A stretch of 64,000 bases of DNA from Janthinobacterium sp. 67. GTDB lineage: Bacteria; Pseudomonadota; Gammaproteobacteria; Burkholderiales; Burkholderiaceae_D. Location of the stretch: NCBI RefSeq assembly GCF_002797895.1, contig NZ_PGES01000001.1:2232001-2296000 (forward strand), written 5' to 3'. The position numbers and the translations under genes were made by a program. Of the stretch, positions 24,903-34,526 are shown piece after piece. Each line of letters begins with the position of its first letter. The first letter of the stretch is position 1. Under the pieces are notes generated by a model. It did no database searches. It was given only the letters and a program-made list of their open reading frames with translations, and had not been told where the DNA came from.

Positions 24903-26242
24903 CCCATACTCCACGCTACGGATACGCCTCGGTCGAATCACTGGTGTTTGCGTTCGTCAAGGCCAGCTATTTGATTCCAAAGGACCATTCTGCCTACACC
25001 GACATCCGTCAACTAGCGGAAGGTAAGAGGCGTTTTTTTTCTTCACTTGAGCGGCCACAGGGCGAAAGAAAATCTAATGCAAAAGACTTACCTGCACTGG
25101 CGACTTTGTTAGGGACCGAATTGGCTCGAGAATGGGCAACACCTGACATTGCCAAAGAAGTCGCAAGGCGGTTGGCCAGCTACATCACGTTGTATCTGAA
25201 AGACTTTGTCCGTGCGATTTCGGCAGCCAATATACCAACCAGCCGGGTCCAAGAAGTCCTACGCCCGACATTATTCGCACAACAAATCGCGGTCGACCTT
25301 AGCTGGCTGGAACAGAAATGGGGTATAGGTCTCCTCCCCCGTCTCCTGCCCAAAGAAGCAGACCACACGCGAGTTGCACCGATTTCAATCGCTCTCTGCT
25401 GGCTTCGCAAGCTCGAAGGGCGGTCTGCTGCTGAGGCAGCGCGCAAAGCGGGCCTGCCACCAGAAGAGTGTGTTGATAAAATGAACCGCTGGGAGACGGG
25501 AAGGCAGAAGACACGCAGAGATTCGTTTGCACTCATAAAGCAACTCTATCGCATGAATGAAGAACCGAGGTATCGGTTCTGGTTCTGGATTGCGCTGGTG
25601 CTCGATGCCGCCGGCTCCGCTTTTCGGCAGGAAATTGCGGCTTGTCTGGGCCGTGGATTTGACCTGGACTCGGCCCAGCATCCTTTCATCATGCTCTCCA
25701 ACAGTTGCATCATCAAAACGGGCACACCAGAGTCCTTCCTTGTATTGGACAAGCTTCTATGCCGCCAATCGACAACCAGAGCACCTGACGACCGCAGCAA
25801 GGCGAAGGCCGCCTTGGAGGAGCTGCGCAGATTCGTCGCTGAACACAACGGTATTGCCGAATTCCAAGTCCACGCCATGGAGGCCCGTATCGCTGTCTTT
25901 TCAGACGAGCCAACTGAGGCAAAGAGGTGCTATGAACGTGCGGTAGCCCTGTCGCGATATGCTGAACCGGTTTCAGCAGAACGGATACTGCGAGAGTTCG
26001 CAGCATTATGTGCTCACGAGTCGTATGCAATTCCACTGAAGAATGCAACCGACACGCAGTGGCTTTTCGGACTACACCCGGTACAAATCAGGCGAATGCC
26101 ACTCGAAGGTGACGAGACGCCAGCCACTGCAACCGATACCAAGCGTGTCTTCGACTATTTCCGTTATTTCCCACCTCAGTTGTTTTTTTCAAGAGCCATA
26201 GCGTCTCAAGATTTAGCGTCGGTGGCACATAAGGGGATTTAG
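24899..26242 (+). CDS. Hypothetical helical protein, mobile-element associated
   Basis: A 447-aa protein with no recognised domain. The ATG at 24899 is chosen because it overlaps the upstream TGA, and the sequence before it in this frame is antisense-like. The C-terminal third (RSKAKAALEELRRF to VALSRYAEPVSAERIL) has a tetratricopeptide-like helical rhythm. A stretch ALCWLRKLEGRSAAEAARKAGLPPEECVDKM could be a helix-turn-helix (quoted only in part: GRSAAEAARKAGLPPEE). It pairs with the small basic protein before it; together with the RusA-like gene downstream this looks like a phage- or plasmid-derived module. Confidence 0.65.
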   Translation: MTHTPRYGYASVESLVFAFVKASYLIPKDHSAYTDIRQLAEGKRRFFSSLERPQGERKSNAKDLPALATLLGTELAREWATPDIAKEVARRLASYITLYLKDFVRAISAANIPTSRVQEVLRPTLFAQQIAVDLSWLEQKWGIGLLPRLLPKEADHTRVAPISIALCWLRKLEGRSAAEAARKAGLPPEECVDKMNRWETGRQKTRRDSFALIKQLYRMNEEPRYRFWFWIALVLDAAGSAFRQEIAACLGRGFDLDSAQHPFIMLSNSCIIKTGTPESFLVLDKLLCRQSTTRAPDDRSKAKAALEELRRFVAEHNGIAEFQVHAMEARIAVFSDEPTEAKRCYERAVALSRYAEPVSAERILREFAALCAHESYAIPLKNATDTQWLFGLHPVQIRRMPLEGDETPATATDTKRVFDYFRYFPPQLFFSRAIASQDLASVAHKGI

Positions 26243-26315
26243 AAGTGTCGGGAGGCAAGCAATGCTTTTCTTAAGTGTCGCTATATGAGATACCCCTCCC
26301 CCACCGGTCATCTCA

Positions 26316-26717
26316 ATGCCCCCACGCGAACTCATCTACGAACTCCACTTGGCCACAGCCACCCCCTCCAACAATGCCATCAAAGGAATGCATTTCCACG
26401 CATACAAAAAATTGCGTAATGGCTGGCGCGCCAGCGTGTTGGCGGCGATTGGGGGCAAGCTACCTGCGGCACCGATTTCCAGGAGTGCGCTGGAGATAGA
26501 GCGATATTGCGCGGGCAGCTTGGACTGGGACAACGCCTACGGCGGACTAAAGCCCTTGCTAGATTGCCTTGTGGTGCCGAGCGCGCGGAACCCGGACGGA
26601 CTGGGGCTCATCACGGATGACGGCCCAAAGTTCATGCCCGAGGCGCCACGCGTGTTCCAGTTGCCAGCAAAAAGGGGCGCGGGTTACGCAATCGTACGCA
26701 TTTACGCCATCGGCTAG
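26316..26717 (+). CDS. RusA-like Holliday junction resolvase family protein
   Basis: A 133-aa protein with the RusA signature DWDNAYGGLKPLLDCLV followed by PDGLGLITDD, where the spaced aspartates match the catalytic acidic residues of RusA (D70, D72, D91 in E. coli numbering). RusA proteins are dimeric phage-encoded endonucleases that resolve four-way DNA junctions. Length agrees with the family (about 120-140 aa). It supports a phage origin for the block 24585-26717. The ribosome-binding site is weak; a shorter start is possible. Confidence 0.68.
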   Translation: MPPRELIYELHLATATPSNNAIKGMHFHAYKKLRNGWRASVLAAIGGKLPAAPISRSALEIERYCAGSLDWDNAYGGLKPLLDCLVVPSARNPDGLGLITDDGPKFMPEAPRVFQLPAKRGAGYAIVRIYAIG

Positions 26718-26946
26718 TTGGCCACGAGTGATGGCAATGGCGATGATGCCCGCATTCTACCTGCCCATGTCCGCGCTCATCGAGTCTTTGTACTTGATTC
26801 CAGTCCTGTCGGGCAGAAAACGCCCCAAAGCGACCTGTCAAACTGAGGCGGCCATCAGAGTCGAAACGTACGCCTAGCATCGCATCCGCGTCTCTTCGTC
26901 ATAAATTCTCAATAACTTCCGAGAACTACTTGGCGAATTTACACAT

Positions 26947-27765
26947 TCAATTTTCCACTTCAGTAACTCCATCCCGCATAAACTCTTTACCAAGTAACGC
27001 TTTAATCATTGGATGCCATTGCGGCCAACTATAGCGAGAAGGATGGGGAACCCAGCAAGCCAGTGCTTTACCTCCATCATATTGATATATCAAAGTTTCT
27101 CGCGTGTCCTGTCCATAGGAAAGGAGCGGGCCTGGCAGACCATCTGTAGGCATGTTTTCCCATAGCCTATTAGAGAGAACCAAGATTTTTTTGGGGGCCA
27201 ACTGGCTTAACACCGAGAAAAAAGCTTCTTTCGATAAGGCAAACATTTCAGCGCTTGGTGCGACCCCAGCCGTCTCAGCAACAGGCTGCTGCACATAATT
27301 ATAGAATGCGACGCTTTTCCAGAATTCTTTCCTGTCCAGCTCCCAATACGGCTGACCCCGTACGCCCTGCATAATAGATGTCCAAAAACGATGGTTCTGT
27401 CCGTCTACATACTCCTGGGTGAATGTAATAGTAGAGTTCCCAGGCATAGATTCGTCGCCGTAGTGGGATTCGCCCAAAATAAGTAGACGCTCTTCTGATG
27501 CTTCATAATCAGCACCGACCCACGGAATGAAGAATGGCGCGGCTATACTTTTCACAACTGCGTCCATAGCTGTTTGAGTGCTGTCGTCGACATTTTCGCT
27601 TGGAGTGTTTAAATTTAGGAAAACTCCGTTTTTCTCCATCTGTGCTCTCAGCTCAACCGCTTTTTCGTAACCGATATGCAAGTTTCGTTGCAGTCCAGCA
27701 CAAGATGTGTCATTTTCCTGCGTGACATATGCCACAGCTCGTTCATACATCAAGTCATTAATCAT
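26947..27765 (-). CDS. FtsK-gamma-like winged helix fused to a UDG-like GESHY domain
   Basis: A 272-aa two-domain protein. Residues about 8-50 (AVAYVTQ, SCAGLQRNLHIGYEKAVEL, QMEKNGVF) match the FtsK gamma winged helix that recognises KOPS sites. After a linker, residues 95-260 carry LLILGESHYG (97-102), YNYVQQPV, KKILVLSNRLWENM and CWVPHPSRYSWPQWHP. The order GES.Y, then a mid-domain xNYxQxP, then PHP resembles the uracil-DNA-glycosylase-like fold. A second gene at 59073-59750 has the same motifs without the winged helix. Function unknown; an island defence or DNA-processing role is inferred from context only. Confidence 0.72.
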   Translation of the reverse strand: MINDLMYERAVAYVTQENDTSCAGLQRNLHIGYEKAVELRAQMEKNGVFLNLNTPSENVDDSTQTAMDAVVKSIAAPFFIPWVGADYEASEERLLILGESHYGDESMPGNSTITFTQEYVDGQNHRFWTSIMQGVRGQPYWELDRKEFWKSVAFYNYVQQPVAETAGVAPSAEMFALSKEAFFSVLSQLAPKKILVLSNRLWENMPTDGLPGPLLSYGQDTRETLIYQYDGGKALACWVPHPSRYSWPQWHPMIKALLGKEFMRDGVTEVEN

Positions 27766-28256
27766 TTCAACCTACCTTTCTAAAGAACTCAACAAGTCAA
27801 AAAAACGATGCTAAGATGGCACCACATACGCAAGGCATCAAGCGAACCCTGGAAAATGTCATTGTTGCTGACAATTAATGATATATAGAACACATCAAAA
27901 ATACGTTCTGCATACAAAATGAACCTCCCTATGAATCTAAAAAACCTTTTTCGAAGTAGTCCGCCAATTTTTTCTTTAAAAATATGGCAAGGACTATTTT
28001 CTCGACGAAATTAAATCCTTGATAAAGTATTCAGATTCTAATTTTTCAAATTCAGGAAAGCAGATTTGACCGTGCGCTCTTGGCTAACTCTCCCCCACCC
28101 TTCGTGCCGTAGGACCTATCACTAATGCTGAAAAATCCCCAGTCCCAAGGTATGACATTCGGACACAACATCATAATCCGTATATGACTCAATCACTGCC
28201 TGAATGTCAGACTTGACCTCGACACTTCACAAAGCTGTTGGCAAATAGGATTTTTA
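27766..28256. other. AT-rich intergenic region
   Basis: This 491-bp stretch is AT-rich with no credible reading frame on either strand and no tRNA, repeat or hairpin array. It presumably carries the promoter of the FtsK-gamma/UDG-like gene near its left end. Confidence 0.45.
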
Positions 28257-28595
28257 CTATATCAACCCAAGGGCAAATAATACCGGAACAGGAATTCGCC
28301 CAGAAAATTTAAAAAGCGTCGAACCATTTGGCTTTTTCAACTCAGATGCTGAATATTTAAAAATTACCGTTCCATTCATTTCCTTAATTTCACTTCCGGT
28401 GTATTTATAGATTGAAGAACCGTTAGTTTTCTTAATCTCATCGCCTGTAAATTTAAACAAAGTTGAACCATTTGGCGCCTTTATCTCACCACTAGTAATT
28501 TTAAATAGAACAACACCATTTGGCTACTTAATTTCACTACCTGTAAATTTGTATAAAACAGAACCGTTTGTTGCCTTTATCTCAGAATCTGACAT
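28257..28595 (-). pseudogene. Beta-strand tandem-repeat protein gene interrupted by an in-frame TAG
   Basis: Reading from ATG 28595 with upstream GGGTGAG, the frame encodes six imperfect repeats of 16 residues (48 nt) of the form SEIKxxNGSxLFKFTG, ending with a hydrophobic tail (RIPVPVLFALGLI). In the second repeat codon AAG is followed by TAG (28524-28526) where other repeats have an acidic, basic or small residue. The remaining repeats stay in frame for 89 more codons and keep strong repeat conservation, so decay is recent, or the stop is read through or bypassed from an internal start. The repeats resemble short beta-hairpin 'beta flower' proteins; the family name is uncertain. Confidence 0.6.
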
Positions 28596-28837
28596 TACTC
28601 ACCCTTAATTTTTTGATTGGTTATTAAATCACTCATCGGCATGAACCAAGCCGAAATATAAAGCCACATATCAATTGCAAATAAACCTCTTGCAAAAAGA
28701 GCCAGACATCTCTAAAAATAACTCATTGCCAGACAAACCCAATTTCCCGAAACCTACTATAACTGAAAAAAATTTCCATTTATGTTACATGTCGCGTATA
28801 TTAAAACCGTTTGAATCACCCATCCCTTGGAGACACT

Positions 28838-29131
28838 ATGACATCGTACGCAGAGTATGTTGAACAAATCGCAAAATTGCAATCCTTGGCCGAGGCTGCC
28901 CGCAAAGATGAGCTCAGTGCTGCAATCAAGACAATCAAAGACTTGATGCAGTTGCATGGAATCACTGTGGAAGACATCGCGGGCGGAAGTCGTGCAAAGC
29001 CCGCAAAAGTGAAGAGCTCGGTGCCAGCACAATTTAAGAACCCTGAATCTGGTGAGACCTGGACTGGTCGCGGTCGCGCGCCACGCTGGCTTGATGGCAA
29101 GGACAAAGAGGAGTTTCGCATCACGAACTAA
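28838..29131 (+). CDS. H-NS family nucleoid-associated protein
   Basis: A 97-aa H-NS-like xenogeneic silencer. The N-terminal half is a coiled-coil oligomerisation region (YVEQIAKLQSLAEAARKDEL); the C-terminal DNA-binding domain has the hallmark GETWTGRGRAPRWL, corresponding to the H-NS AT-hook-like TWTGRGRxP loop. The ATG at 28838 follows GGAG by six bases. Length matches short betaproteobacterial H-NS proteins (BpH3/Bv3F class). It lies in AT-rich island DNA and may silence the island's defence genes. Confidence 0.92.
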   Translation: MTSYAEYVEQIAKLQSLAEAARKDELSAAIKTIKDLMQLHGITVEDIAGGSRAKPAKVKSSVPAQFKNPESGETWTGRGRAPRWLDGKDKEEFRITN

Positions 29132-29296
29132 TTCGATTGGGAGAAGTCCAAAGTCAGCGGGCAGCCGCACATATGCGACGACAATGCGTTGAAGCATCAG
29201 ACAGCTCCCGTCTGTTTGAAAGCTGGCGCCGGTCCTACCGGGCGGTGCCTTACTTTCGTCATCAGAGGTCCAGTCGCTGAACCATGCATTGATTTG

Positions 29297-30568
29297 CTAA
29301 GCTAAAACATTGTTAACGACTTTTGACGTTCTTTCAAAAAGTTTTTGAAGTTCCGACTCCACATCTTTCTCGCCAACATTCGTTTGACGACCGAGAGTTC
29401 GATAATTAGCAACAAGTCTTCCCTTTGCCAATTCGGGAAATTCTTTCGTAAGTGCATCTCGCAATTTTATTTCCAATGCGTCATCCACCGCACTAGCGCA
29501 ATAGTAAGTCGCTATGTTGTAGCTAATACCAGAAGACTTTGGAATTTTCTTGCGCCGGACTCTCAAGAAAACTGGCCATGCACTATCGGAATTCATAAGT
29601 TTCCTCCATGATTTTTCGTGAAGATTCAAATACTGAGCCCCGTATTCTGAAATCAATTCGAATTTTGGCAACCTCTTCTTCATGCCGGTCTCAATAAATG
29701 CTAATGCCTTCATATCGAGCATTCTGTCTATTATTTCAGAATGATGATTAACATATATCCACATATCGCCCTGCAATTCAGTTGGTGTTAAGTCGGACAG
29801 CTTCCTTTTCCGAACTTCTGCGAAGTCATCCAGTATCGGACGATATTCTTGAACTAAAACGGCTAACGTATCGTTGAGTGTCTCGGTTTCTGGAGGAACA
29901 TAGTCAGTTTGCATTTGGCAGTAGGCAATTACCAAAGAAGCAGATTGATTTCCCCTTCGCATCTGCATCTCTGCCCTCCTCGCACCATTTTCCAACCACT
30001 GATAATCCACGTGAGCCCACCTGTTAGATAGTTTATCCTTGCGCTCAAGGTCATTCTCTTGTTTCACATAGTTTCTATCTAAAGTAATATAGGCAGTTTT
30101 GAAACCAGAGAATGCCGGCCGCTGGCGGAGCTCCGTGGCGACCTCTGTGTAGTATTTTTCGAGCTGGGTCTCTCCGAAATTCGCTCCGTGCTTATTTTCT
30201 ACTATAATAAATATTTCGTTGTCTGCGTCGACCATTAGCAGGTCAAGTCGCTTACCGCTTCCAAGGCGATATTCTCGAATCAAAAATATAGAGTGAAATC
30301 CAGTACTTGCTATTCTGCTAGGAGTCCAATGTTCAAAGAAGTTTTTATTCGAATATACGCACTCCTTTCCAGACCAATACGCCGCAGTCAAAAAGTCCTT
30401 AAGTATCGTATCACCTTGACCATGCCCCTCCCGAGGGTTAAATAGCCATTTTAAAATTTCCGAATGCTGGTTCTCTGATGGTTTGATAATGTTAAAAATA
30501 TCGTTTGACCTCTTAAGGGATTCAATCGCCTCTCCAAGTCGCGCATCACTCACAAATCTCTGAAACAT
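29297..30568 (-). CDS. PD-(D/E)XK nuclease-superfamily protein
   Basis: A 423-aa protein with an N-terminal restriction-endonuclease-like core: NQHSEILKWLFNP (helix with Glu), RLDLLMVDADNEIFIIVENKHG (Asp and ExK: I-V-E-N-K), and the following helix GETQLEKYYTEV. This is the standard D-x(n)-ExK catalytic layout. The C-terminal half is unclassified. Start is uncertain: ATG 30568 is used, GTG 30583 and TTG 30667 are upstream options. It is a single gene between the H-NS gene (convergent) and the Zorya operon, and may be an independent one-gene defence factor. Confidence 0.78.
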   Translation of the reverse strand: MFQRFVSDARLGEAIESLKRSNDIFNIIKPSENQHSEILKWLFNPREGHGQGDTILKDFLTAAYWSGKECVYSNKNFFEHWTPSRIASTGFHSIFLIREYRLGSGKRLDLLMVDADNEIFIIVENKHGANFGETQLEKYYTEVATELRQRPAFSGFKTAYITLDRNYVKQENDLERKDKLSNRWAHVDYQWLENGARRAEMQMRRGNQSASLVIAYCQMQTDYVPPETETLNDTLAVLVQEYRPILDDFAEVRKRKLSDLTPTELQGDMWIYVNHHSEIIDRMLDMKALAFIETGMKKRLPKFELISEYGAQYLNLHEKSWRKLMNSDSAWPVFLRVRRKKIPKSSGISYNIATYYCASAVDDALEIKLRDALTKEFPELAKGRLVANYRTLGRQTNVGEKDVESELQKLFERTSKVVNNVLA

Positions 30569-30773
30569 GTCATTATTCTTCACTCCAACCTTAATTTTTC
30601 TTTGAAAAACGGAAAGTAATTCAATAAAATTGAACGTCACCTTGGGAAACGGTTTTCCGCGGCCCAAGCAATTACGCTAGGAAGTCGCTTTTTAGAAAGG
30701 TGCTACCAATTCTTCGTCACAGGTATGGAGCATGCCTAACCAAAAAAAAACTCTGATTTTCATTCACGAGCTA

Positions 30774-33700
30774 CTATTCTTGGCCCCATGCTGCATACAG
30801 CATTCTCTCAACCTCCAGCATTGTCACCGTGTGCGACTCTAGCAAGGCCGCGAGGTGGGCCTGGTCGTGTAACTCAACTCCGTTCAACGCTGCATTCTCT
30901 ACCGCGTGAGAATTAAAGAACTGGTTCGTTATACAGATTTTTTCAAACCTGACTTCGGGGTGCCGGCGTTTGTAAAACGCTTCGCCCGCCACCACCTCTT
31001 TAACAGCATCCCAACCCAGTCTGGTGCCGTCGGTGCCACAGGTTTTTGCCTGAATTAACTTTCCTCGTTCGCCTTGAAGAGCCACCACGTCGACACCATA
31101 ATCCTTTGTGCTGGGTGTTCTATAACAATCGTAATCAAGTTTGGACCAGAGCACGCCGACAAGGCACTCAAAATGCTGACCGCTCATACGCAGCGCAGTA
31201 TCGAGGCTAACGCGCTCGTCGATATCGCTTGCGTCGGCGTCGGAGACAACATCGGCTAGACTAAACTCTCCCGGCCCGATATCTCCTGCCCCGTTCAGCA
31301 TGTCCTCGGCCAATTTTCGCTTGTACGTTAGCAATTGGTCCAGTTTTACGTCGAAGGTGGTGAAGTCATGGGCGCTAACTACCGGGTAGTAGACGTATAC
31401 CGGCTTTTCTTGGCCAATTCGATAGGCTCTGTCCGTCGCTTGGTCTTCCTTTGCAGGATTCCAAGTACGCGTGTAATGAATAACGTGGTTGGCCTTTTGG
31501 ATGTTGACGCCGAATCCAACAGCAACCGGCGAGAGAATTATCACGCCGAAGCCTGGCTTATCCTGAAACGCTTTGATGCGCTTTTGACGGCTCTGTGTAT
31601 GGCTGGCTGACGCACTTGTGTCGCCGTTAATTATGTCAGAGCGAACACCGAATTCAACCTCGACGTAATGCTGTAACAGTCTCTGAATTTCGCGGAACTC
31701 GCAGAAAACAATTACCTTTTCTTCTTTACTCTTAATTGCCTTAAGAGTAGTGAGGAGCCAATCAAGCTTAGGAGCCTTGCTGCGATATACTGCTAGCGGT
31801 TCTGGCTTGAACACAGCAAGCCCATGAGGCCTCGGGTCAGTACAAACGAGCCGAAGGTAATGCAGAAGACCAAGGTGGTTCTTGAAAGGAGACTGGCTTG
31901 ATTCGTCGTTACGCTTCTTGAAGCTTTCAACGGCCCTGGCGTAGAGGTTCCTTTGGGCCGTCGATAGCGCCAACGCCCTGCAGTCTTCCATGATAATTTT
32001 TGGCGGTAGGTTCTTGGCCACCACGGATTTCATGCGCCGAAGTACTTGCGGCGCAATCCTCGCACGGAGCTCTGCGACGCGCTCCTTTTCTTCGTCGGTG
32101 TTTGCCTCAATTGGCTTGCGATAACGTTTGCCAAAGTCATTCAGCGCCCCCAATAAACCTGGCTGAACAAAGTCGAATAGACACCATAAATCTGCCAGTG
32201 TGTTCTCAACGGGTGTACCCGTGCAAGCGATTTTGAAATCAACGTTTTGCTTTTTAGCCGCACGCGTAACCATGGCTGCGGGATTCTTTATCTTTTGGGC
32301 CTCGTCACAAACCATGAGTGACCACTTCTGCGCAGCAAATGAAAACTCCAAGTCTCGCAACGTCTCATACGTGGTCAGCACAATTTTTGCAGACCCGACC
32401 CAGTTAGGCACGAGGAACTTGACCAACCTGTCGTCTGTCTGCAGCCGCTGTTCAATCTGGTTCCGTGGAACTTTTAGCCCGTCTAGTCCCGTGCCATATG
32501 CTGTAAGTAACGGTAGCGAACCAGGCGTGAAAAATTTCCCGGCTTCCTCTGCCCAGTTTTCAAGAAGCGAAACTGGTGCGACTACAAGCATCGGCGATAT
32601 TGACGGCTCGCGTTCGAGCAAGCCAGCCATCAGAGCAAGAAGTTGGAAGGTTTTCCCCAGTCCCATATCGTCGGCGAGTATCGCTCCTCGGACTTGAAAG
32701 TCCGTTTGCAGGCTGTACAAGTGCTGCATCCAAGCTAGCCCATCGACTTGGTGCGGTAACAGGGACACTTCCGGGCGAATCGCCTTGGGTATCATCGGAA
32801 CTCGGGGTACCGCTTCTAGCGCCTCTCGACGAAGCTCTTCGTATTCAACCTTCTGGATGTTCGCGCGTAAAATCAACTGGGTGGGCGGCGCCCCCGGGTG
32901 TCCTTTTGTCTTCTCACCAACGGACGGAAGGGCTGACGAGCAGGCCTCTATCTCATCGAAGATATTCTTGAAAGTCTGGACAATAGCTGTCGCCTCGCCT
33001 GTGGCAATGGCATCTGGCAGCCATGAAACTCGCACAGTACCTTTGCCGGCATGAATAGCGGCAGCAGTCTCTCTCTCCAGGGACTCAATAGCTAGCTTCG
33101 TTGTCGGCACAGCGACGGGCTCGCCGCCATCCTTGGGTCTGTAGACCACTAATGGGACAACATTGTCTGGGAACCAGCCATCGCCAGCAGCCTTCTTTGC
33201 AATGTATGGCGAGTAATATGGCTTTTCTACTCCGATTCCTTCAATTCGCGCCGAGTACGCACTTAAGTCGTGAACTTGCGCATAGGAGACCAGTGTAGTG
33301 GCGCCCTGCCAACGTACATAAGCCACCGTCAGCTCATCGAGATGGCGTTGTGAATCACCCTGCAGTTCTAGTTCAAAACCGCGCCAGGCCAGCAATTGGT
33401 GTCCCATTTGCAATGCCTTCTCGGCGGTACGGATGAACGCCGGAAGCGTTGTCTTATCGAACCATTCTGTCTCCGAGGAGGCAGGACCGCTCACATCAGC
33501 GGTCTCTATCAAGATTCCCACACGCACCGGAAATCCTGCCGCGTCGTGCTCTACTACGGGCGAAAATCGTTCGTAATTCAGCCCGGCCGCAGCGCGTGCA
33601 TTTTCGAACTCGGCCTCATCAATGACATCAACCGCGTCCGGTCCCAGCGCAGCGAATGGATTGAGAATGAAGGCCTGGGCTCGCGCGCCAGCAATTCGCC

Positions 33701-34526
33701 TGTGCTCAAGACGCTTTACCTCTTGTAGTACCGTTCGGACCTTCGGCTCAATTAGCACTTGCACGATGCCGTCCTCGGTGACAACGTCGTAACGGTCCCT
33801 TACCTCCTTACTGCTGTCGAACATATCCAACCATCCTGCTGGAGCGCCCGAGAACATCGGCATAATTTCGACAACTCGGTCGTCCGCCACAACTTCAGAC
33901 TTCCGCATCTCCAGCATTAATTTCTCTGGAGTCAGCACAGTTGAACGGACGAGAAAATCGTCGAGCGCTGCATCAGCCTGCAGTGCAAGTCTCCGGATAC
34001 GGCCCCATGCCTGTCTATGAAAGATGTCGTTGCGTTGCTCGACCGGCCGCCGGGAAAAAGCAACCACAGAAGTGAACAGCTGCCATTGAGTAGGCAGCAT
34101 AAGCCGTTCCTGCGAGCCATCCCTCATAATCGGCCCGGTCAACTTTACCGGCAACGTTGAGCCGTTGGCGTTGCGCCAGGAGGCCACCGCAATCGAGAAA
34201 TCCGAATCTGCTAATGACCCGCTGCTTCGCAAGCCAATTCTAGCCTCGGTGAAGCTGGGCATTTCTAGAACTTCGGCCAAACCGTCAAATGTAGATTGGC
34301 CGACGGCTTCGTAAAACGATTCCCAGGCAATTGCAATCCCTTCGGGAACTTCTGTGGCCAACCCTTCATCGAGAAGCTGCGAAGCGAAGCCGTTAATTTG
34401 GCCGCTATCGACTCTGCAAGCTGAATCGTCGCGCTGTGCTGACACCCGGATTCCTGAGGCGGTTAGCGTTCTGAAAACCTGGGGCAGTTCGTCCGCGATT
34501 CGGTCTTTTTTCAAAAATTTGAACAT
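30774..34526 (-). CDS. zorD: Zorya type I helicase-nuclease ZorD
   Basis: A 1,250-aa SNF2-family ATPase with a C-terminal nuclease. The ATPase core shows Walker A ILADDMGLGKT, DEAQ-type Walker B (MVCDEAQKIKNP), the GTPVEN motif and the C-terminal motif QATDRAYRIGQ. After it, an Mrr-like domain carries STKDYGVDVVAL and GKLIQAKTCG, i.e. D-x(n)-QxK catalytic residues. In type I Zorya, ZorD is recruited to invading DNA and degrades it. Its ATG follows the zorC stop directly. The zorA-zorB-zorC-zorD order is complete. Both the ATPase and nuclease motifs look intact. Confidence 0.94.
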   Translation of the reverse strand: MFKFLKKDRIADELPQVFRTLTASGIRVSAQRDDSACRVDSGQINGFASQLLDEGLATEVPEGIAIAWESFYEAVGQSTFDGLAEVLEMPSFTEARIGLRSSGSLADSDFSIAVASWRNANGSTLPVKLTGPIMRDGSQERLMLPTQWQLFTSVVAFSRRPVEQRNDIFHRQAWGRIRRLALQADAALDDFLVRSTVLTPEKLMLEMRKSEVVADDRVVEIMPMFSGAPAGWLDMFDSSKEVRDRYDVVTEDGIVQVLIEPKVRTVLQEVKRLEHRRIAGARAQAFILNPFAALGPDAVDVIDEAEFENARAAAGLNYERFSPVVEHDAAGFPVRVGILIETADVSGPASSETEWFDKTTLPAFIRTAEKALQMGHQLLAWRGFELELQGDSQRHLDELTVAYVRWQGATTLVSYAQVHDLSAYSARIEGIGVEKPYYSPYIAKKAAGDGWFPDNVVPLVVYRPKDGGEPVAVPTTKLAIESLERETAAAIHAGKGTVRVSWLPDAIATGEATAIVQTFKNIFDEIEACSSALPSVGEKTKGHPGAPPTQLILRANIQKVEYEELRREALEAVPRVPMIPKAIRPEVSLLPHQVDGLAWMQHLYSLQTDFQVRGAILADDMGLGKTFQLLALMAGLLEREPSISPMLVVAPVSLLENWAEEAGKFFTPGSLPLLTAYGTGLDGLKVPRNQIEQRLQTDDRLVKFLVPNWVGSAKIVLTTYETLRDLEFSFAAQKWSLMVCDEAQKIKNPAAMVTRAAKKQNVDFKIACTGTPVENTLADLWCLFDFVQPGLLGALNDFGKRYRKPIEANTDEEKERVAELRARIAPQVLRRMKSVVAKNLPPKIIMEDCRALALSTAQRNLYARAVESFKKRNDESSQSPFKNHLGLLHYLRLVCTDPRPHGLAVFKPEPLAVYRSKAPKLDWLLTTLKAIKSKEEKVIVFCEFREIQRLLQHYVEVEFGVRSDIINGDTSASASHTQSRQKRIKAFQDKPGFGVIILSPVAVGFGVNIQKANHVIHYTRTWNPAKEDQATDRAYRIGQEKPVYVYYPVVSAHDFTTFDVKLDQLLTYKRKLAEDMLNGAGDIGPGEFSLADVVSDADASDIDERVSLDTALRMSGQHFECLVGVLWSKLDYDCYRTPSTKDYGVDVVALQGERGKLIQAKTCGTDGTRLGWDAVKEVVAGEAFYKRRHPEVRFEKICITNQFFNSHAVENAALNGVELHDQAHLAALLESHTVTMLEVERMLYAAWGQE

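Noticed and set aside
28257..28595. Regular 48-nt repeats considered as a CRISPR array
   Set aside because: Repeats are contiguous, in frame, and diverge as codons do; there are no unique spacers.
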